64,000 nucleotides of DNA from Clostridium paridis (lineage in GTDB: Bacteria; Bacillota; Clostridia; Clostridiales; Clostridiaceae): contig NZ_JAESWA010000005.1 of NCBI RefSeq assembly GCF_016765615.1, forward strand, positions 1 through 64,000. The letters are read 5' to 3'. Positions 23,945 through 31,982 of the stretch are shown piece after piece; positions within the stretch are counted from its first letter, which is position 1, and each line of letters opens with the position of its first letter. The position numbers were made by a program, and so were the translations under genes. The notes below the pieces were generated by a model. The model worked only from the letters and a program-made list of their open reading frames with translations. It had not been told where the DNA came from and searched no databases.

Positions 23945-25123
23945 ATGAGAAAGTTTAAAATTTATGACAATGAACAGAAAATGGTCGATGAGTTTGTATC
24001 TACTAATATAATTAATGAGAAGTTTTTAAAGCTTAAGTATGCTAATCATTATATATACACAACTAATTGTTTTACAGAAGAGGATAAGACTTTAAAGATG
24101 CAGTTTTTTCTTGAAATAAAGGGAAAAACTGATAATTTCTTTATTGATTTCTTAGATATTAAAGAAGAAACAATACGGGTTGTTGATTTTATAGCAAATG
24201 AATTTAAAGTAAAAGTAGAATATATTAGGATATATTTTAATGGAATTGATGGTTTTTTTATAGTAGTTTCTAATATTGCTTTGGGATTGTATGATACAGG
24301 TAGAAATGATATATATTTAAGAATTAATCATGTTGTAAAATATATAAAGGAAAAAACAAAGTGTGATTATATAGTGACTGATAATTATGGTTTAGATTTA
24401 GTGCATCTTGAATTTGAAACCTTACACTTAAATACAAAGTTATATACTCATAGGATATCTAGAGATAGATTAGAGATGTTAGATAAGAAGAATTTCATTG
24501 AATATTTTAGCGACATTCAAAGAGAAAAATTTAGAAATGGAGTTAGAGAGTTTAGAGATGAGCCAGAAGGTAAACTTAAAGAAGTATTGGAGTCATATAT
24601 TCCGCTGTATTCAGAACAGGAGTTAAGTAGTTGGAAGAAATCCTACTTTAACTTTGATGTAAATAATAACTTGAGTACAGGTGAAAATTTAGAAGCATTT
24701 AAAATGAAGTTAGCCAATGATGCTAATTACAACAGAGGTAACAACTTTTTATTATATATGTATAACACGATGTTAAATGAAGTCAATAACTATCCAAAGC
24801 AAGAATCCTCCGCTTTTAAAATAACATGGATTAGATTAATGGTTACTGAATTTTTAGTAATGACAAATGAGGACAAGGGGTTAGGAGTTATTGAGGATAA
24901 TACAAACTATTACATATTTAATATAATAAGTGGGGTAACTGAATATATAATGCAGCTAAATATTGCTAATTATTTAGTGGAAAATGATGAGAAAATCATT
25001 AGGTTTATGTATGATAATACAAAGGTACATGGAATTGATAGAACTTCTGAGAGTGAATTTGAGTTTGAAAGTTTAATTAGAGCGCTTTCTAATATTGATT
25101 ATATGCTAAATGAAAAAACCTAA
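23945..25123 (+). CDS. Divergent archaeo-eukaryotic primase-like protein (operon gene 4)
   Basis: A 392-residue protein. Residues ~60-172 follow the order of AEP primase motifs: NFFIDFLDIKEETIRVVDFI (Asp68, Asp71) for motif I; EYIRIYFNGIDGFFIVV (99-107) where primases have SGxxGFH; and CDYIVTD (140-146) followed by DLVHLEFETLHLNTKLY, matching the R-x-x-R-x-P-S-x-H-x-K-T-x-L-Y stretch. The motif II Ser and His and the motif III Arg are replaced, so the domain is probably catalytically dead or changed. The C-terminal 200 residues are helical and unknown. AAAGGTG site; 31 nt after the dprA-like gene. The homology is by eye only. Confidence 0.6.
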   Translation: MRKFKIYDNEQKMVDEFVSTNIINEKFLKLKYANHYIYTTNCFTEEDKTLKMQFFLEIKGKTDNFFIDFLDIKEETIRVVDFIANEFKVKVEYIRIYFNGIDGFFIVVSNIALGLYDTGRNDIYLRINHVVKYIKEKTKCDYIVTDNYGLDLVHLEFETLHLNTKLYTHRISRDRLEMLDKKNFIEYFSDIQREKFRNGVREFRDEPEGKLKEVLESYIPLYSEQELSSWKKSYFNFDVNNNLSTGENLEAFKMKLANDANYNRGNNFLLYMYNTMLNEVNNYPKQESSAFKITWIRLMVTEFLVMTNEDKGLGVIEDNTNYYIFNIISGVTEYIMQLNIANYLVENDEKIIRFMYDNTKVHGIDRTSESEFEFESLIRALSNIDYMLNEKT

Positions 25124-25192
25124 TAGATATCTATAGAAAAATAAAATTAGAATTATTTATTATGTATTCTGAGAAGTTAGAGAGGAAAAGTT

Positions 25193-25864
25193 ATGGCAGA
25201 TGTTATAGAGTTTAAAAGAAGAATAGATCTTGAAAATGATGAAGAAGCAATTGAAAAAGAGGATGCAGAAACACAATACTTTATTGCAAAAATGTATCTT
25301 AATGGTGATGGTATTGAAGTTAATGTAGAAAAAGGTATAAAGTGGCTTGAGAAGTCAGCTGAAAATGGAGATATGGATGCTCAAAGTGAATTAGGAATGT
25401 ATTATTACAATGGAAATATGGTAGAACGAGATTTTGATAAGGCAGTAAGGTTGTTTAAGATGTCTACTGAAAATGGAAACCCTATCGCATGTATATGTTT
25501 GGGGACTGCATATATGCATGGAAAAGGTGTGGAAAGTAAAGATTATAATAAAGCTTATGAATGTTTTAAAAAAGTACATGATATGGGTGAAACTATAGGT
25601 ACATACTATCTTGGGGATTGCTATTTTAAAGGAATTGGTGTAGAAAAGGACCTTTTGATGGCTCTTGATTTTTATGGTAAAGCTCTTGGGGATGGATATA
25701 AATATGACATGAAAAATATAGAACTTTGCCTTAAGGAATCCATTGATTTGTATCAATCTGTTGAAGAACAAGTTAAAAATGGTGATGGAATTCAGTTTGG
25801 TAAATTAGTTGAGTTAAGAAAAAAGATATCATCATTTTCGGATTTTATAGAGCTATTTAAGTAA
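25193..25864 (+). CDS. Sel1-like repeat protein (operon gene 5)
   Basis: A 223-residue protein with about four Sel1-like repeats between residues 25 and 170. Examples are AQSELGMYYYNGNMVERDFDKAVRLFKMSTENG and IGTYYLGDCYFKGIGVEKDLLMALDFYGKALGDG, each a 36-residue helix pair with the A..LG..Y..G.GV..D..KA..w pattern. No signal peptide, so cytoplasmic. Sel1 repeats are protein-interaction scaffolds. In this operon it may assemble the neighbouring proteins. The last 50 residues are a charged helix. GAGAGG site before the ATG. Confidence 0.85.
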   Translation: MADVIEFKRRIDLENDEEAIEKEDAETQYFIAKMYLNGDGIEVNVEKGIKWLEKSAENGDMDAQSELGMYYYNGNMVERDFDKAVRLFKMSTENGNPIACICLGTAYMHGKGVESKDYNKAYECFKKVHDMGETIGTYYLGDCYFKGIGVEKDLLMALDFYGKALGDGYKYDMKNIELCLKESIDLYQSVEEQVKNGDGIQFGKLVELRKKISSFSDFIELFK

Positions 25865-25958
25865 ATGAATTTAGTTAATCAAATAATTCTTCATTTTTAA
25901 TTGAAAAAATAACAATTTATAATGCACAGTTAATAAATTTATTAAGGAGCTAGAAAGA

Positions 25959-27701
25959 ATGGCAGTATCTAAAAAGAGGAAAAAAAAGAGCAAACCTAAA
26001 AGAACAGCAGATAAAGCAAGAAGAATTATGAATTTTAATACAAACAGCAACATAAAAGAAATTATAGATAATTTTAAAATAGAAAGCATAACTAAAGCAT
26101 TAGAGTATATGGATAGTGTATATATGGAAGTACAACTAAAATCAGAAGAATATTTTCATGATACTTTTGATGCTCATAATAATTCACTAATAGAGTCAAT
26201 TAATAAATTAATAGATATAAGCGAAGATGAGTTAGACCGTTTGGTTAAAGGTCATGCTGAAACTTGGTTGTCTGAAATAAATAGATTTGGTGAGAGTTTT
26301 CTAATTAAGACAATAAGCTATGTGAAAATGACATTAAATGAAGGCGTTGAAACTGTATTTTATGATTTATATTACCAGTGTGGTGATGAAGATTATGCAA
26401 GGGAAGCATTAAAAAAGGTCATGGAAGAAACTGGGATAAATATGCAAGGATATTCTGATATTTACATTGAAGAATTTGATGCTTTTTCAAGACAGCTATT
26501 AATAGCTAAGAGTCATATTATAACTAACACGATTAGAAAGTGTTTGAAAGAAAAAAGTGTGGATTATAAATATGAAAGTAAGATATTTAATAATTGGAAT
26601 GTAAACCAGTTAATATATATAGATAAATATAAAGAACTAAGTAAAATGGCAGAAGAATATGGATATATTCACGTTAGGGATAATGGTGGACATGGAATTT
26701 TTACAAATAATGAAACTAAAAATATAGTAGTAATTCCACAAGGAAGATCAATAGGTAAGGGATTGAGTTTTGCAATTCAGAAGCAGATATTAGGTAGAAG
26801 TAATGCTAAAAAGACTCCTGACGAAAGAACAAATAATCAATTAGAGAGAAAAAATAAATTACTTGAATATCAAAACAATAAAGAACTAAGAAAAATGGCA
26901 GAAAAGTATGGATATATTCACGTTAGGGATAATGGTAGACATGCAATTTTTACAAATAATAAAACTAAAAATACAGTAGTAATTCCACAAGGCAGATCAA
27001 TAGGTAAGGGATTGAGTATTGTAATTCAGAAGCAGATATTAGGTAGAAGTAATGCTAAAGATTTAATAAATATTATAGATGAACAATCAGATTTATTTAC
27101 TATAGATAGTGAAAGTAGTAAAAAAGTATTAGAGTTAAGAGAAATGCAACTAATATCTGATATTAATCCGTACTTTGAAAATGAAGATTTTGAGTCAGCA
27201 CTGAAAATATTGTTAAAGTTTAGTGATAATTTTCCAGGAGCTGTTAAGGTGTTTGCGTTGATTGCAGGAATTTATGAAGCAAGTGGTAATTCTACAAAAG
27301 CTATAGAGTATTATAAAAAGTACATTGATAGGAATGGAGAAATGTATGATGCATATACAAGAATTATTGAATTACTTAAAAATAATGGACAATATGAGGA
27401 ATCAGAACATTATGAAATAATAAGATCAGGAAAGTTTTCTGGAAAAATTTCTATGTTAGAAAATATTAAGGATAAAATAGAAAAAGAGGAATTTGATGCT
27501 GCAGATGTTTTAATTGAGGAATTTGAAAATGAAGATTTTTCAAATCTTTCAGCAGACGATTTTATGGAAATTGGACAAAGTTATTTTAAAGTTAGGAATT
27601 ATAAATTAGCTCGTGAATATAGTAATAAATCATTGCAAATATATTCTGATAAGGCTGAAGCAAAGCAATTAATTATGGTAATGGATATAATGAATGTATA
27701 G
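25959..27701 (+). CDS. TPR protein with two HicA-like domains (operon gene 6)
   Basis: A 580-residue protein. Residues 1-~22 are very basic (MAVSKKRKKKSKPKR). Residues ~25-220 are helical and unknown. Two HicA/YcfA-like domains of 60 residues follow, at 225-284 and 308-367, each with YGYIHVRDNG-[GR]-H, IFTNN.TKN, VVIPQGRSIGKGL and IQKQILG; His245 and His328 sit where HicA has its catalytic His. Residues ~395-575 hold TPR-type helices (VFALIAGIYEASGNSTKAIEYYKKYID). HicA is an mRNA-cleaving toxin, usually ~60 residues and paired with HicB; no HicB is present. Last gene of the operon; a likely effector, by inference. Confidence 0.7.
   Translation: MAVSKKRKKKSKPKRTADKARRIMNFNTNSNIKEIIDNFKIESITKALEYMDSVYMEVQLKSEEYFHDTFDAHNNSLIESINKLIDISEDELDRLVKGHAETWLSEINRFGESFLIKTISYVKMTLNEGVETVFYDLYYQCGDEDYAREALKKVMEETGINMQGYSDIYIEEFDAFSRQLLIAKSHIITNTIRKCLKEKSVDYKYESKIFNNWNVNQLIYIDKYKELSKMAEEYGYIHVRDNGGHGIFTNNETKNIVVIPQGRSIGKGLSFAIQKQILGRSNAKKTPDERTNNQLERKNKLLEYQNNKELRKMAEKYGYIHVRDNGRHAIFTNNKTKNTVVIPQGRSIGKGLSIVIQKQILGRSNAKDLINIIDEQSDLFTIDSESSKKVLELREMQLISDINPYFENEDFESALKILLKFSDNFPGAVKVFALIAGIYEASGNSTKAIEYYKKYIDRNGEMYDAYTRIIELLKNNGQYEESEHYEIIRSGKFSGKISMLENIKDKIEKEEFDAADVLIEEFENEDFSNLSADDFMEIGQSYFKVRNYKLAREYSNKSLQIYSDKAEAKQLIMVMDIMNV
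26631..26810 (+). repeat. 180-bp intragenic direct repeat, unit 1 (HicA-like domain 1)
   Basis: This 180-bp block matches 26880-27059 at about 170 of 180 positions by eye, with no gaps. It encodes residues 225-284 of the TPR/HicA-like protein. Confidence 0.92.
26880..27059 (+). repeat. 180-bp intragenic direct repeat, unit 2 (HicA-like domain 2)
   Basis: The second unit lies 69 bp after the first and has the same length and reading frame. About ten substitutions, including several at third positions, separate the two, so the duplication is recent. Confidence 0.92.
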
Positions 27702-27815
27702 TTGAATGACGAATATAAATTAGGATGATAATTGCTAAATAGTGAATTTTGAAGGTCAAGTTTCACATCCACCAAATGTATAGTGTTATCAATGGTTTAT
27801 AACATTTTGAATATT

Positions 27816-27876
27816 AAGATTACAAGTTCGATTCGGAAGAAATTCTTCTGTGTTCGATACCTGTAATCTTTTTTAT
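27816..27876 (+). terminator. Terminator of the six-gene operon
   Basis: AAGATTACA (27816-27824) pairs with TGTAATCTT (27862-27870) and is followed by TTTTTATTT. The interior contains a second small stem with AGAA/TTCT arms. It is 114 nt after the stop of the last gene. Confidence 0.75.
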
Positions 27877-28288
27877 TTGAGGTGTTAAAATGGCTAAAAG
27901 ACTATAATTAACAAAAAAGTATTGCTATGATATTTTTCAATTTTCTAATTCGATATTCAACAATATCATAGAGGAAATCGTAAAAGCACAGAATATTGTT
28001 AGTTATAAGGCTGTATAACTGGGTCTATTTTTATTAATAGAATTTAGTTACACACGTGAGTGCAGCCTGGCGGAAAGAACTTAAAGAATCCAGTTGAATG
28101 AAGGCATAGATACCAAACTTTATACATTATTAGTTAACTTAACCGAAAGAGACATAATATGTTAGGGAAAAGTCACTATGAAGGTTGTTTAAATGAGCTT
28201 ACATATGAAATAAAATTACAGTATGATAATATTTAACAGTTTGAATATAATGTGAGGAAATATTATTTAAATAATTGAGGTATAGTAA
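27877..28288. other. Gene-free region with several inverted repeats, possible group II intron remnant
   Basis: About 410 nt without a credible gene. CTATGATAT (27925-27933) pairs with ATATCATAG (27963-27971). Further on, AACTGG (about 28017) pairs with CCAGTT (about 28091) around TCTATT/AATAGA and a GC-richer core, GTGAGTGCAGCCTGGCGG (28056-28073). Around 28138-28170 the text CTTAACCGAAAGAGAC...GTTAGGG resembles domain I of group II introns. No reverse transcriptase is present. It may be a relic of a mobile intron or an unrecognised structured RNA. Confidence 0.35.
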
Positions 28289-28723
28289 ATGGATGATTTT
28301 TTAACGCATTGGTTTAACGGATTTCAAAAATCATTGAATGGTATTGATGAGATCAGCAGAAATAGAATATTTAAAGAGTGTGGAAAAGCTTGTTCAAATT
28401 CATATACAAAGCAGATTTATTTCGATGCAAAAAAGAATTCAAATAATGAGGAAGAATTTATTGAAAAGTTAAAGAAGGCATTTCCTGAAATTATTATTGA
28501 TGTAATAGAGAAAGAAAAAGTATATCATATAAAATATAAATTCTGTGCTTGCGATTTAGTTAATAAAAAGTATATAGACACACCTTATATTTGTGAATGC
28601 TCACGAAATAGTTTGTTATATAATTGGGAGACAATATTAGGTGAAGGCAATGTAAAGGTTGAATTAGTTCAATCAATACTTTCTGGTGCACCATGTTGTA
28701 AGTTTATAGTAACAGTCTTATAA
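28289..28723 (+). CDS. Cysteine-rich hypothetical protein, 144 aa
   Basis: A soluble protein with Cys at several paired positions: CGKACS near residue 32, CACDLVNKKYID near 91, and ICECSRNSLLYNWE, ending in CCKFIVTVL. The C-terminal pattern (SILSGAPCCKFIV) recalls the ligand-binding ends of V4R and L-2-amino-thiazoline-4-carboxylate hydrolase-like families (G-x-x-x-C-x-F). I therefore suspect a DUF6144/ATC-hydrolase-like small-molecule domain, with low confidence. A GAGG site precedes the ATG and a perfect terminator follows, so it is monocistronic. Confidence 0.65.
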   Translation: MDDFLTHWFNGFQKSLNGIDEISRNRIFKECGKACSNSYTKQIYFDAKKNSNNEEEFIEKLKKAFPEIIIDVIEKEKVYHIKYKFCACDLVNKKYIDTPYICECSRNSLLYNWETILGEGNVKVELVQSILSGAPCCKFIVTVL

Positions 28724-28762
28724 AAGATAATTTAAGCATAAGCCAAGTAAAGGATGTAAGAG

Positions 28763-28799
28763 AGCAATAATATTTAGAAAATATTATTGCTATTTTTTT
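28763..28799 (+). terminator. Terminator after the cysteine-rich gene
   Basis: AGCAATAATATTT pairs with AAATATTATTGCT and is followed by ATTTTTTTG. Confidence 0.88.
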
Positions 28800-28820
28800 G
28801 AAATAAATTCAACCCAAATA

Positions 28821-28863
28821 TTTACAGTGGTAAGATTATATGTTAAAATCTTTACAGTGTAAA
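28821..28863 (+). promoter_or_regulatory. tetR promoter with palindromic operator
   Basis: TTTACA (28821-28826), a 17-nt spacer and TAAAAT (28844-28849). TTTACAGTGTAAA (28851-28863), a 6-bp-arm palindrome, covers the expected start site, and its half TTTACAGTG recurs over the -35. This is the standard place for TetR autorepression. Confidence 0.75.
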
Positions 28864-28887
28864 TATTTTGGAAAGAGGTGTATAAAA

Positions 28888-29472
28888 TTGAATGAAAAAC
28901 CATATCATCATGGCAATTTGAGAAATCAACTTATTGAGGCAGGTATTGAACTTATTAATGAGGCTGGACTTGAGGGCTTTTCCCTTCGCAAGGTGGCAGC
29001 CAAATGTAATGTGAGTCATACAGCACCCTACGGTCATTTTAAAGATATAGATGCATTGATTCATGCTATGGGAGAACATGTTACTGAACAGTTTATGGAT
29101 AAACTACGCAGATCTATTGAGGGAAAAGAAAGTAACATTGAAGCTGTTTCTCTACTTGGACAGTCATATATTTATTTTTTTACTGAAAATCCACAGTATT
29201 TTTTGTTTATTTTCTATCACGCAGGTATAACTATTGATTTAAATAAAGAGAGCGCCAATGATTATCCTCCGTTTGCTCTATTTCGAACAACAGCATATAA
29301 GATGTTCCAACAGATTAATATACCAGAAGAAGAGTTTGCAAATAACTTGATTACATTATGGTCAATTGTTCACGGCATAGCATCGCTGCTTACTAATAGT
29401 AGCATTAAGTATTCTGGGGATTGGCAGGCGATTTTTAAGAACAGTATTAAGTATAAGGGGGTAAAATCATGA
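28888..29472 (+). CDS. TetR family transcriptional regulator
   Basis: A 194-residue TetR regulator. The N-terminal helix-turn-helix spans about residues 8-55 (LRNQLIEAGIELINEAGLEGFSLRKVAAKCNVSHTAPYGHFKDIDALI); the all-helical ligand domain has the WHG-type end TLWSIVHGIASLLT. The start is TTG at 28888 (MNEKPYHHGN) with AGGTG 7 nt upstream; a longer in-frame ATG at 28840 would lie within the -10 and operator and is rejected. Its stop overlaps the next gene by 4 nt, so it is the first gene of a tetR-flavodoxin-flavodoxin operon and likely controls it in response to a small electrophile or drug. Confidence 0.9.
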   Translation: MNEKPYHHGNLRNQLIEAGIELINEAGLEGFSLRKVAAKCNVSHTAPYGHFKDIDALIHAMGEHVTEQFMDKLRRSIEGKESNIEAVSLLGQSYIYFFTENPQYFLFIFYHAGITIDLNKESANDYPPFALFRTTAYKMFQQINIPEEEFANNLITLWSIVHGIASLLTNSSIKYSGDWQAIFKNSIKYKGVKS

Positions 29473-29972
29473 AAATAATTATTCATGACTTAATGCATCA
29501 GGACTTTACTTCAATATATCAGGAGCAGGAAGATAGTACTATTGTTATATCAGATAATGGGGAAATTCATAATTGTATAGGTTGTTTTGGATGTTGGATT
29601 AAAACACCTGGTAAGTGTGTTTTAAAGGATGCTTATAATAATATGGGAGAATTACTTTCTAAATGTGATGAGCTTATAATAATCAGCAAATGTGTCTATG
29701 GTAGTTACAGTTCATTTATACGAAATGTATTTGATCGAAGTATCTCATATTTGCTTCCATATTTCGAAGTTAGAAACAATGAGACCAATCATCAAAAACG
29801 ATATAATAATAAAATTAAGATGATAGTGCATTTTTATGGCAATGACATAACAAAGAATGAACAGGAAACTGCAAAGGCTTTAGTGACTGCGAACGGGATA
29901 AACTTTCATAGCCTAGTAAGCAAGGTGTATTTTCATGAAAGTCTACAAGCTATTAAAGGGGGGGTACAATGA
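29469..29972 (+). CDS. Flavodoxin-family (NADPH-dependent FMN reductase-like) protein 1
   Basis: A 167-residue flavodoxin-fold protein. The phosphate loop at the N-terminus is atypical (IHDLMHQDF rather than GSPR), but the second half of the binding site, CIGCFGCWIKTPGKCVLKDAYNNM and ISKCVYGSYSSFIRNVFDRS, is that of the iron-sulfur flavoprotein/azoreductase-like group. The Cys-x-x-Cys-x-x-Cys motif could be redox active. It is translationally coupled on both sides (ATGA overlaps). Because its first FMN loop looks incomplete, it may work as a heteromer with the following paralogue; that is inference. Confidence 0.8.
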   Translation: MKIIIHDLMHQDFTSIYQEQEDSTIVISDNGEIHNCIGCFGCWIKTPGKCVLKDAYNNMGELLSKCDELIIISKCVYGSYSSFIRNVFDRSISYLLPYFEVRNNETNHQKRYNNKIKMIVHFYGNDITKNEQETAKALVTANGINFHSLVSKVYFHESLQAIKGGVQ

Positions 29973-30607
29973 GAATTGCAATGATAAATGGAAGTCCTAA
30001 GCTTGGAAGAAGCAATTCAGCATTCTTTTTAGAGAAGTTTGAAAAAATAATAAGTGAAGGAAATGAAATATCATACTACAATATAAATAAAAAACCTCTT
30101 ACTAATGATCAATATAGAGAACTTTGTCATATGGATGTATTGATATTGGCGTTCCCATTATATATTGATGCAATACCATCACATTTATTTAAGATGTTAA
30201 TTAGTCTTGAAGAATACATGAAAAAAGAACGTGAAAAAGAAATATATGTTTATGCAATAATAAATAATGGATTTTATGAGGGGAAGCAAAATCGTATAGC
30301 CTTTGAAATTCTTAAGAATTGGTGCTTGCGTTCTGGGCTTAAATTTGGACAGGGAATCGGACAAGGTGCTGGAGAAATGATGAATTTTATAGAAGAGGTT
30401 CCACTAGGGCATGGGCCACTAAAAAATCTTGGCAAAGCAATGGAAAGTCTTGCAATGAGTATTAATTCCAAAAGTGTTGGAGAGACAATACTATTTAGTC
30501 CTAACTTTCCTAGAGCTGGATGGAAATTTGTAGGGACACATTTCTTTTGGAATGTAGCAGCGAAAAGAAATGGTTTGAAGAAAAAAGATGTTTTACGAAA
30601 ACTTTAG
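29969..30607 (+). CDS. Flavodoxin-family (NADPH-dependent FMN reductase-like) protein 2
   Basis: A 212-residue flavoprotein with a canonical FMN phosphate loop MINGSPKLGRSNSAFFLEKF and LILAFPLYIDAIPSHLFKMLI. The C-terminal half (SPNFPRAGWKFVGTHFFWN) is particular to this subgroup. It lacks the Cys cluster of the upstream gene, so the two proteins look complementary. GGGGGG precedes the ATG, and it overlaps the upstream stop by 4 nt. Last gene of the TetR operon; a quinone, nitro- or azo-compound reductase role is likely but not shown. Confidence 0.83.
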   Translation: MRIAMINGSPKLGRSNSAFFLEKFEKIISEGNEISYYNINKKPLTNDQYRELCHMDVLILAFPLYIDAIPSHLFKMLISLEEYMKKEREKEIYVYAIINNGFYEGKQNRIAFEILKNWCLRSGLKFGQGIGQGAGEMMNFIEEVPLGHGPLKNLGKAMESLAMSINSKSVGETILFSPNFPRAGWKFVGTHFFWNVAAKRNGLKKKDVLRKL

Positions 30608-30688
30608 TGAATGATTCTAAATATTATGGAAATAGAAGGATATAAAGTTTTTAAGTAGAATTCATATATTTGAGAGGATGTGGGTTTT

Positions 30689-31021
30689 ATGGTCAAATAT
30701 AATATATCGTTAGGAACTCTAGTGAAGGTAAAGCAAGCTGACAAAAAGAATCATGGTGTAAGACTCTATGTAGTGGCACATCACAAGGATGCAAATGATA
30801 AACCTATTTATTCCTTAGGATTAAAAGGTGAAACTAATGCATTGAAAATGTACAATGGATATTATGAAGAAGACTTAGAAGTTATTGATAAAATATCCGT
30901 TGAACTTACGAAAGAAGAGGTAGACAATATAGTTCAATGGGGAAATATCTGTGAAGAAGAAGGATGGCTTATAGAGAAGGATATAACTTTAAGAGATAGA
31001 TTAAGCAAGCTTATTAAATAA
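30689..31021 (+). CDS. Hypothetical protein, 110 aa
   Basis: A basic soluble protein. The first half is strand-rich (LGTLVKVKQ, VRLYVVAHHKDANDKPIYSLG, YNGYYEEDLEVID), resembling a small beta-barrel; the second half is an acidic helix (LTKEEVDNIVQWGNICEEEGWLI). GAGAGGA about 10 nt upstream supports ATG 30689 over a GTG at 30680 that overlaps that site. No family recognised. Weak terminator downstream. Confidence 0.65.
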   Translation: MVKYNISLGTLVKVKQADKKNHGVRLYVVAHHKDANDKPIYSLGLKGETNALKMYNGYYEEDLEVIDKISVELTKEEVDNIVQWGNICEEEGWLIEKDITLRDRLSKLIK

Positions 31022-31036
31022 CAAGTGTTCATGCTA

Positions 31037-31074
31037 TAAAAAGGCGCTATATGTTTTCATTGGCGTCTTTTTTG
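31037..31074 (+). terminator. Terminator after the 110-aa gene
   Basis: AAAAAGGCGC pairs imperfectly with GGCGTCTTTTT and ends in a T run. One or two mismatches lower confidence. Confidence 0.6.
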
Positions 31075-31298
31075 CTTGCTCATTGTCTCAACTTCATTAG
31101 TAAATATAGCTTTTCATTTTACAAAGTGGCATCTCATGCTTCAATTAACCCATTCTCGCCTTTAAATCAACCTAAAGCAATAAAAATATAACTAAATTCA
31201 ATAAAAATTTATTGATAAACGATAAATATAGTGATATTATATATACAAGGATTAATACTTTTTACGTACAGTATAAGGAATACAGGAGGTTTTTTTTG

Positions 31299-31751
31299 AT
31301 GAAACGATATTCAACAATTTTCTTAAAGATAGCAGTTATCCTTATTGGAATTCCAGTTCTTGCACTTTGTATATTTTGGGTGCCTGGATTTATAAATTAT
31401 ATCAACTTAGCAATTATAATGGGAGTGTATGTAACAGCAATAACTTATTTCATTGCACTATATCAAGCTTTAAAACTTTTAAGCTATATTGATAAGAACA
31501 AAGCCTTCTCGGAACTATCAGTAAATGCTTTAAAAAATATAAAATATTGTGCAGTTACTATAAGTCTTATATTTGCAATAATAGTACCATTCTTATATCC
31601 CATAGCAGATGCAGATGATGCACCAGGACTTGTAGCCTTCCCACTAATCATTATCTTTGCTTCGGCGGTGATTGGGGTCTTTGCAGCTGTTCTTCAAAGA
31701 CTTTTAAAAGAGGCCATAGACTTAAAAGAAGAAAATGATTTAACAGTGTAA
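31299..31751 (+). CDS. DUF2975 domain-containing membrane protein
   Basis: A 150-residue protein with four transmembrane segments (about residues 8-28, 33-53, 85-105, 113-133): IFLKIAVILIGIPVLALCIF, INLAIIMGVYVTAITYFIAL, VTISLIFAIIVPFLYPIA and FPLIIIFASAVIGVFAAVL. This is the DUF2975 layout. AGGAGG lies 10 nt before the ATG at 31299; an in-frame extension to 31212 has no ribosome binding site. A small Cro/CI regulator follows 21 nt later, the standard pairing for this family (YoaS/YozG type in Bacillus). Confidence 0.87.
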   Translation: MKRYSTIFLKIAVILIGIPVLALCIFWVPGFINYINLAIIMGVYVTAITYFIALYQALKLLSYIDKNKAFSELSVNALKNIKYCAVTISLIFAIIVPFLYPIADADDAPGLVAFPLIIIFASAVIGVFAAVLQRLLKEAIDLKEENDLTV

Positions 31752-31772
31752 GGAATACAGGAGGGAAATAAC

Positions 31773-31982
31773 ATGGCGATTATAGTTAATATTGATGTAA
31801 TGCTGGCTAAAAGAAAAATGAGTGTAACTGAACTTTCGGAGAAAGTTGGAATAACCATGGCGAACCTCTCTATACTAAAGAACGGAAAAGCAAAAGCCAT
31901 TAGATTTTCAACTTTAGAAGCTATATGCAAGGTTTTGGACTGCCAACCTGGTGATATTTTAGAATATAGAAGTGATACATAA
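31773..31982 (+). CDS. Cro/CI-type (XRE) helix-turn-helix regulator
   Basis: A 69-residue single-domain DNA-binding protein of the YozG-like group: MLAKRKMSVTELSEKVGITMANLSILKNGKAKAIRFSTLEAICKVLDCQPGDILEY is one complete XRE helix-turn-helix with the typical C-terminal CxPGDILEY. GGAGG precedes the ATG. Co-transcribed with the DUF2975 gene, whose product likely modulates it at the membrane. Targets unknown. Confidence 0.92.
   Translation: MAIIVNIDVMLAKRKMSVTELSEKVGITMANLSILKNGKAKAIRFSTLEAICKVLDCQPGDILEYRSDT

Noticed and set aside
27816-27876. tRNA-like remnant (GTTCGATTC and GTTCGATAC in one hairpin)
   Set aside because: The paired arms and T run fit a terminator; no acceptor/anticodon cloverleaf can be drawn.
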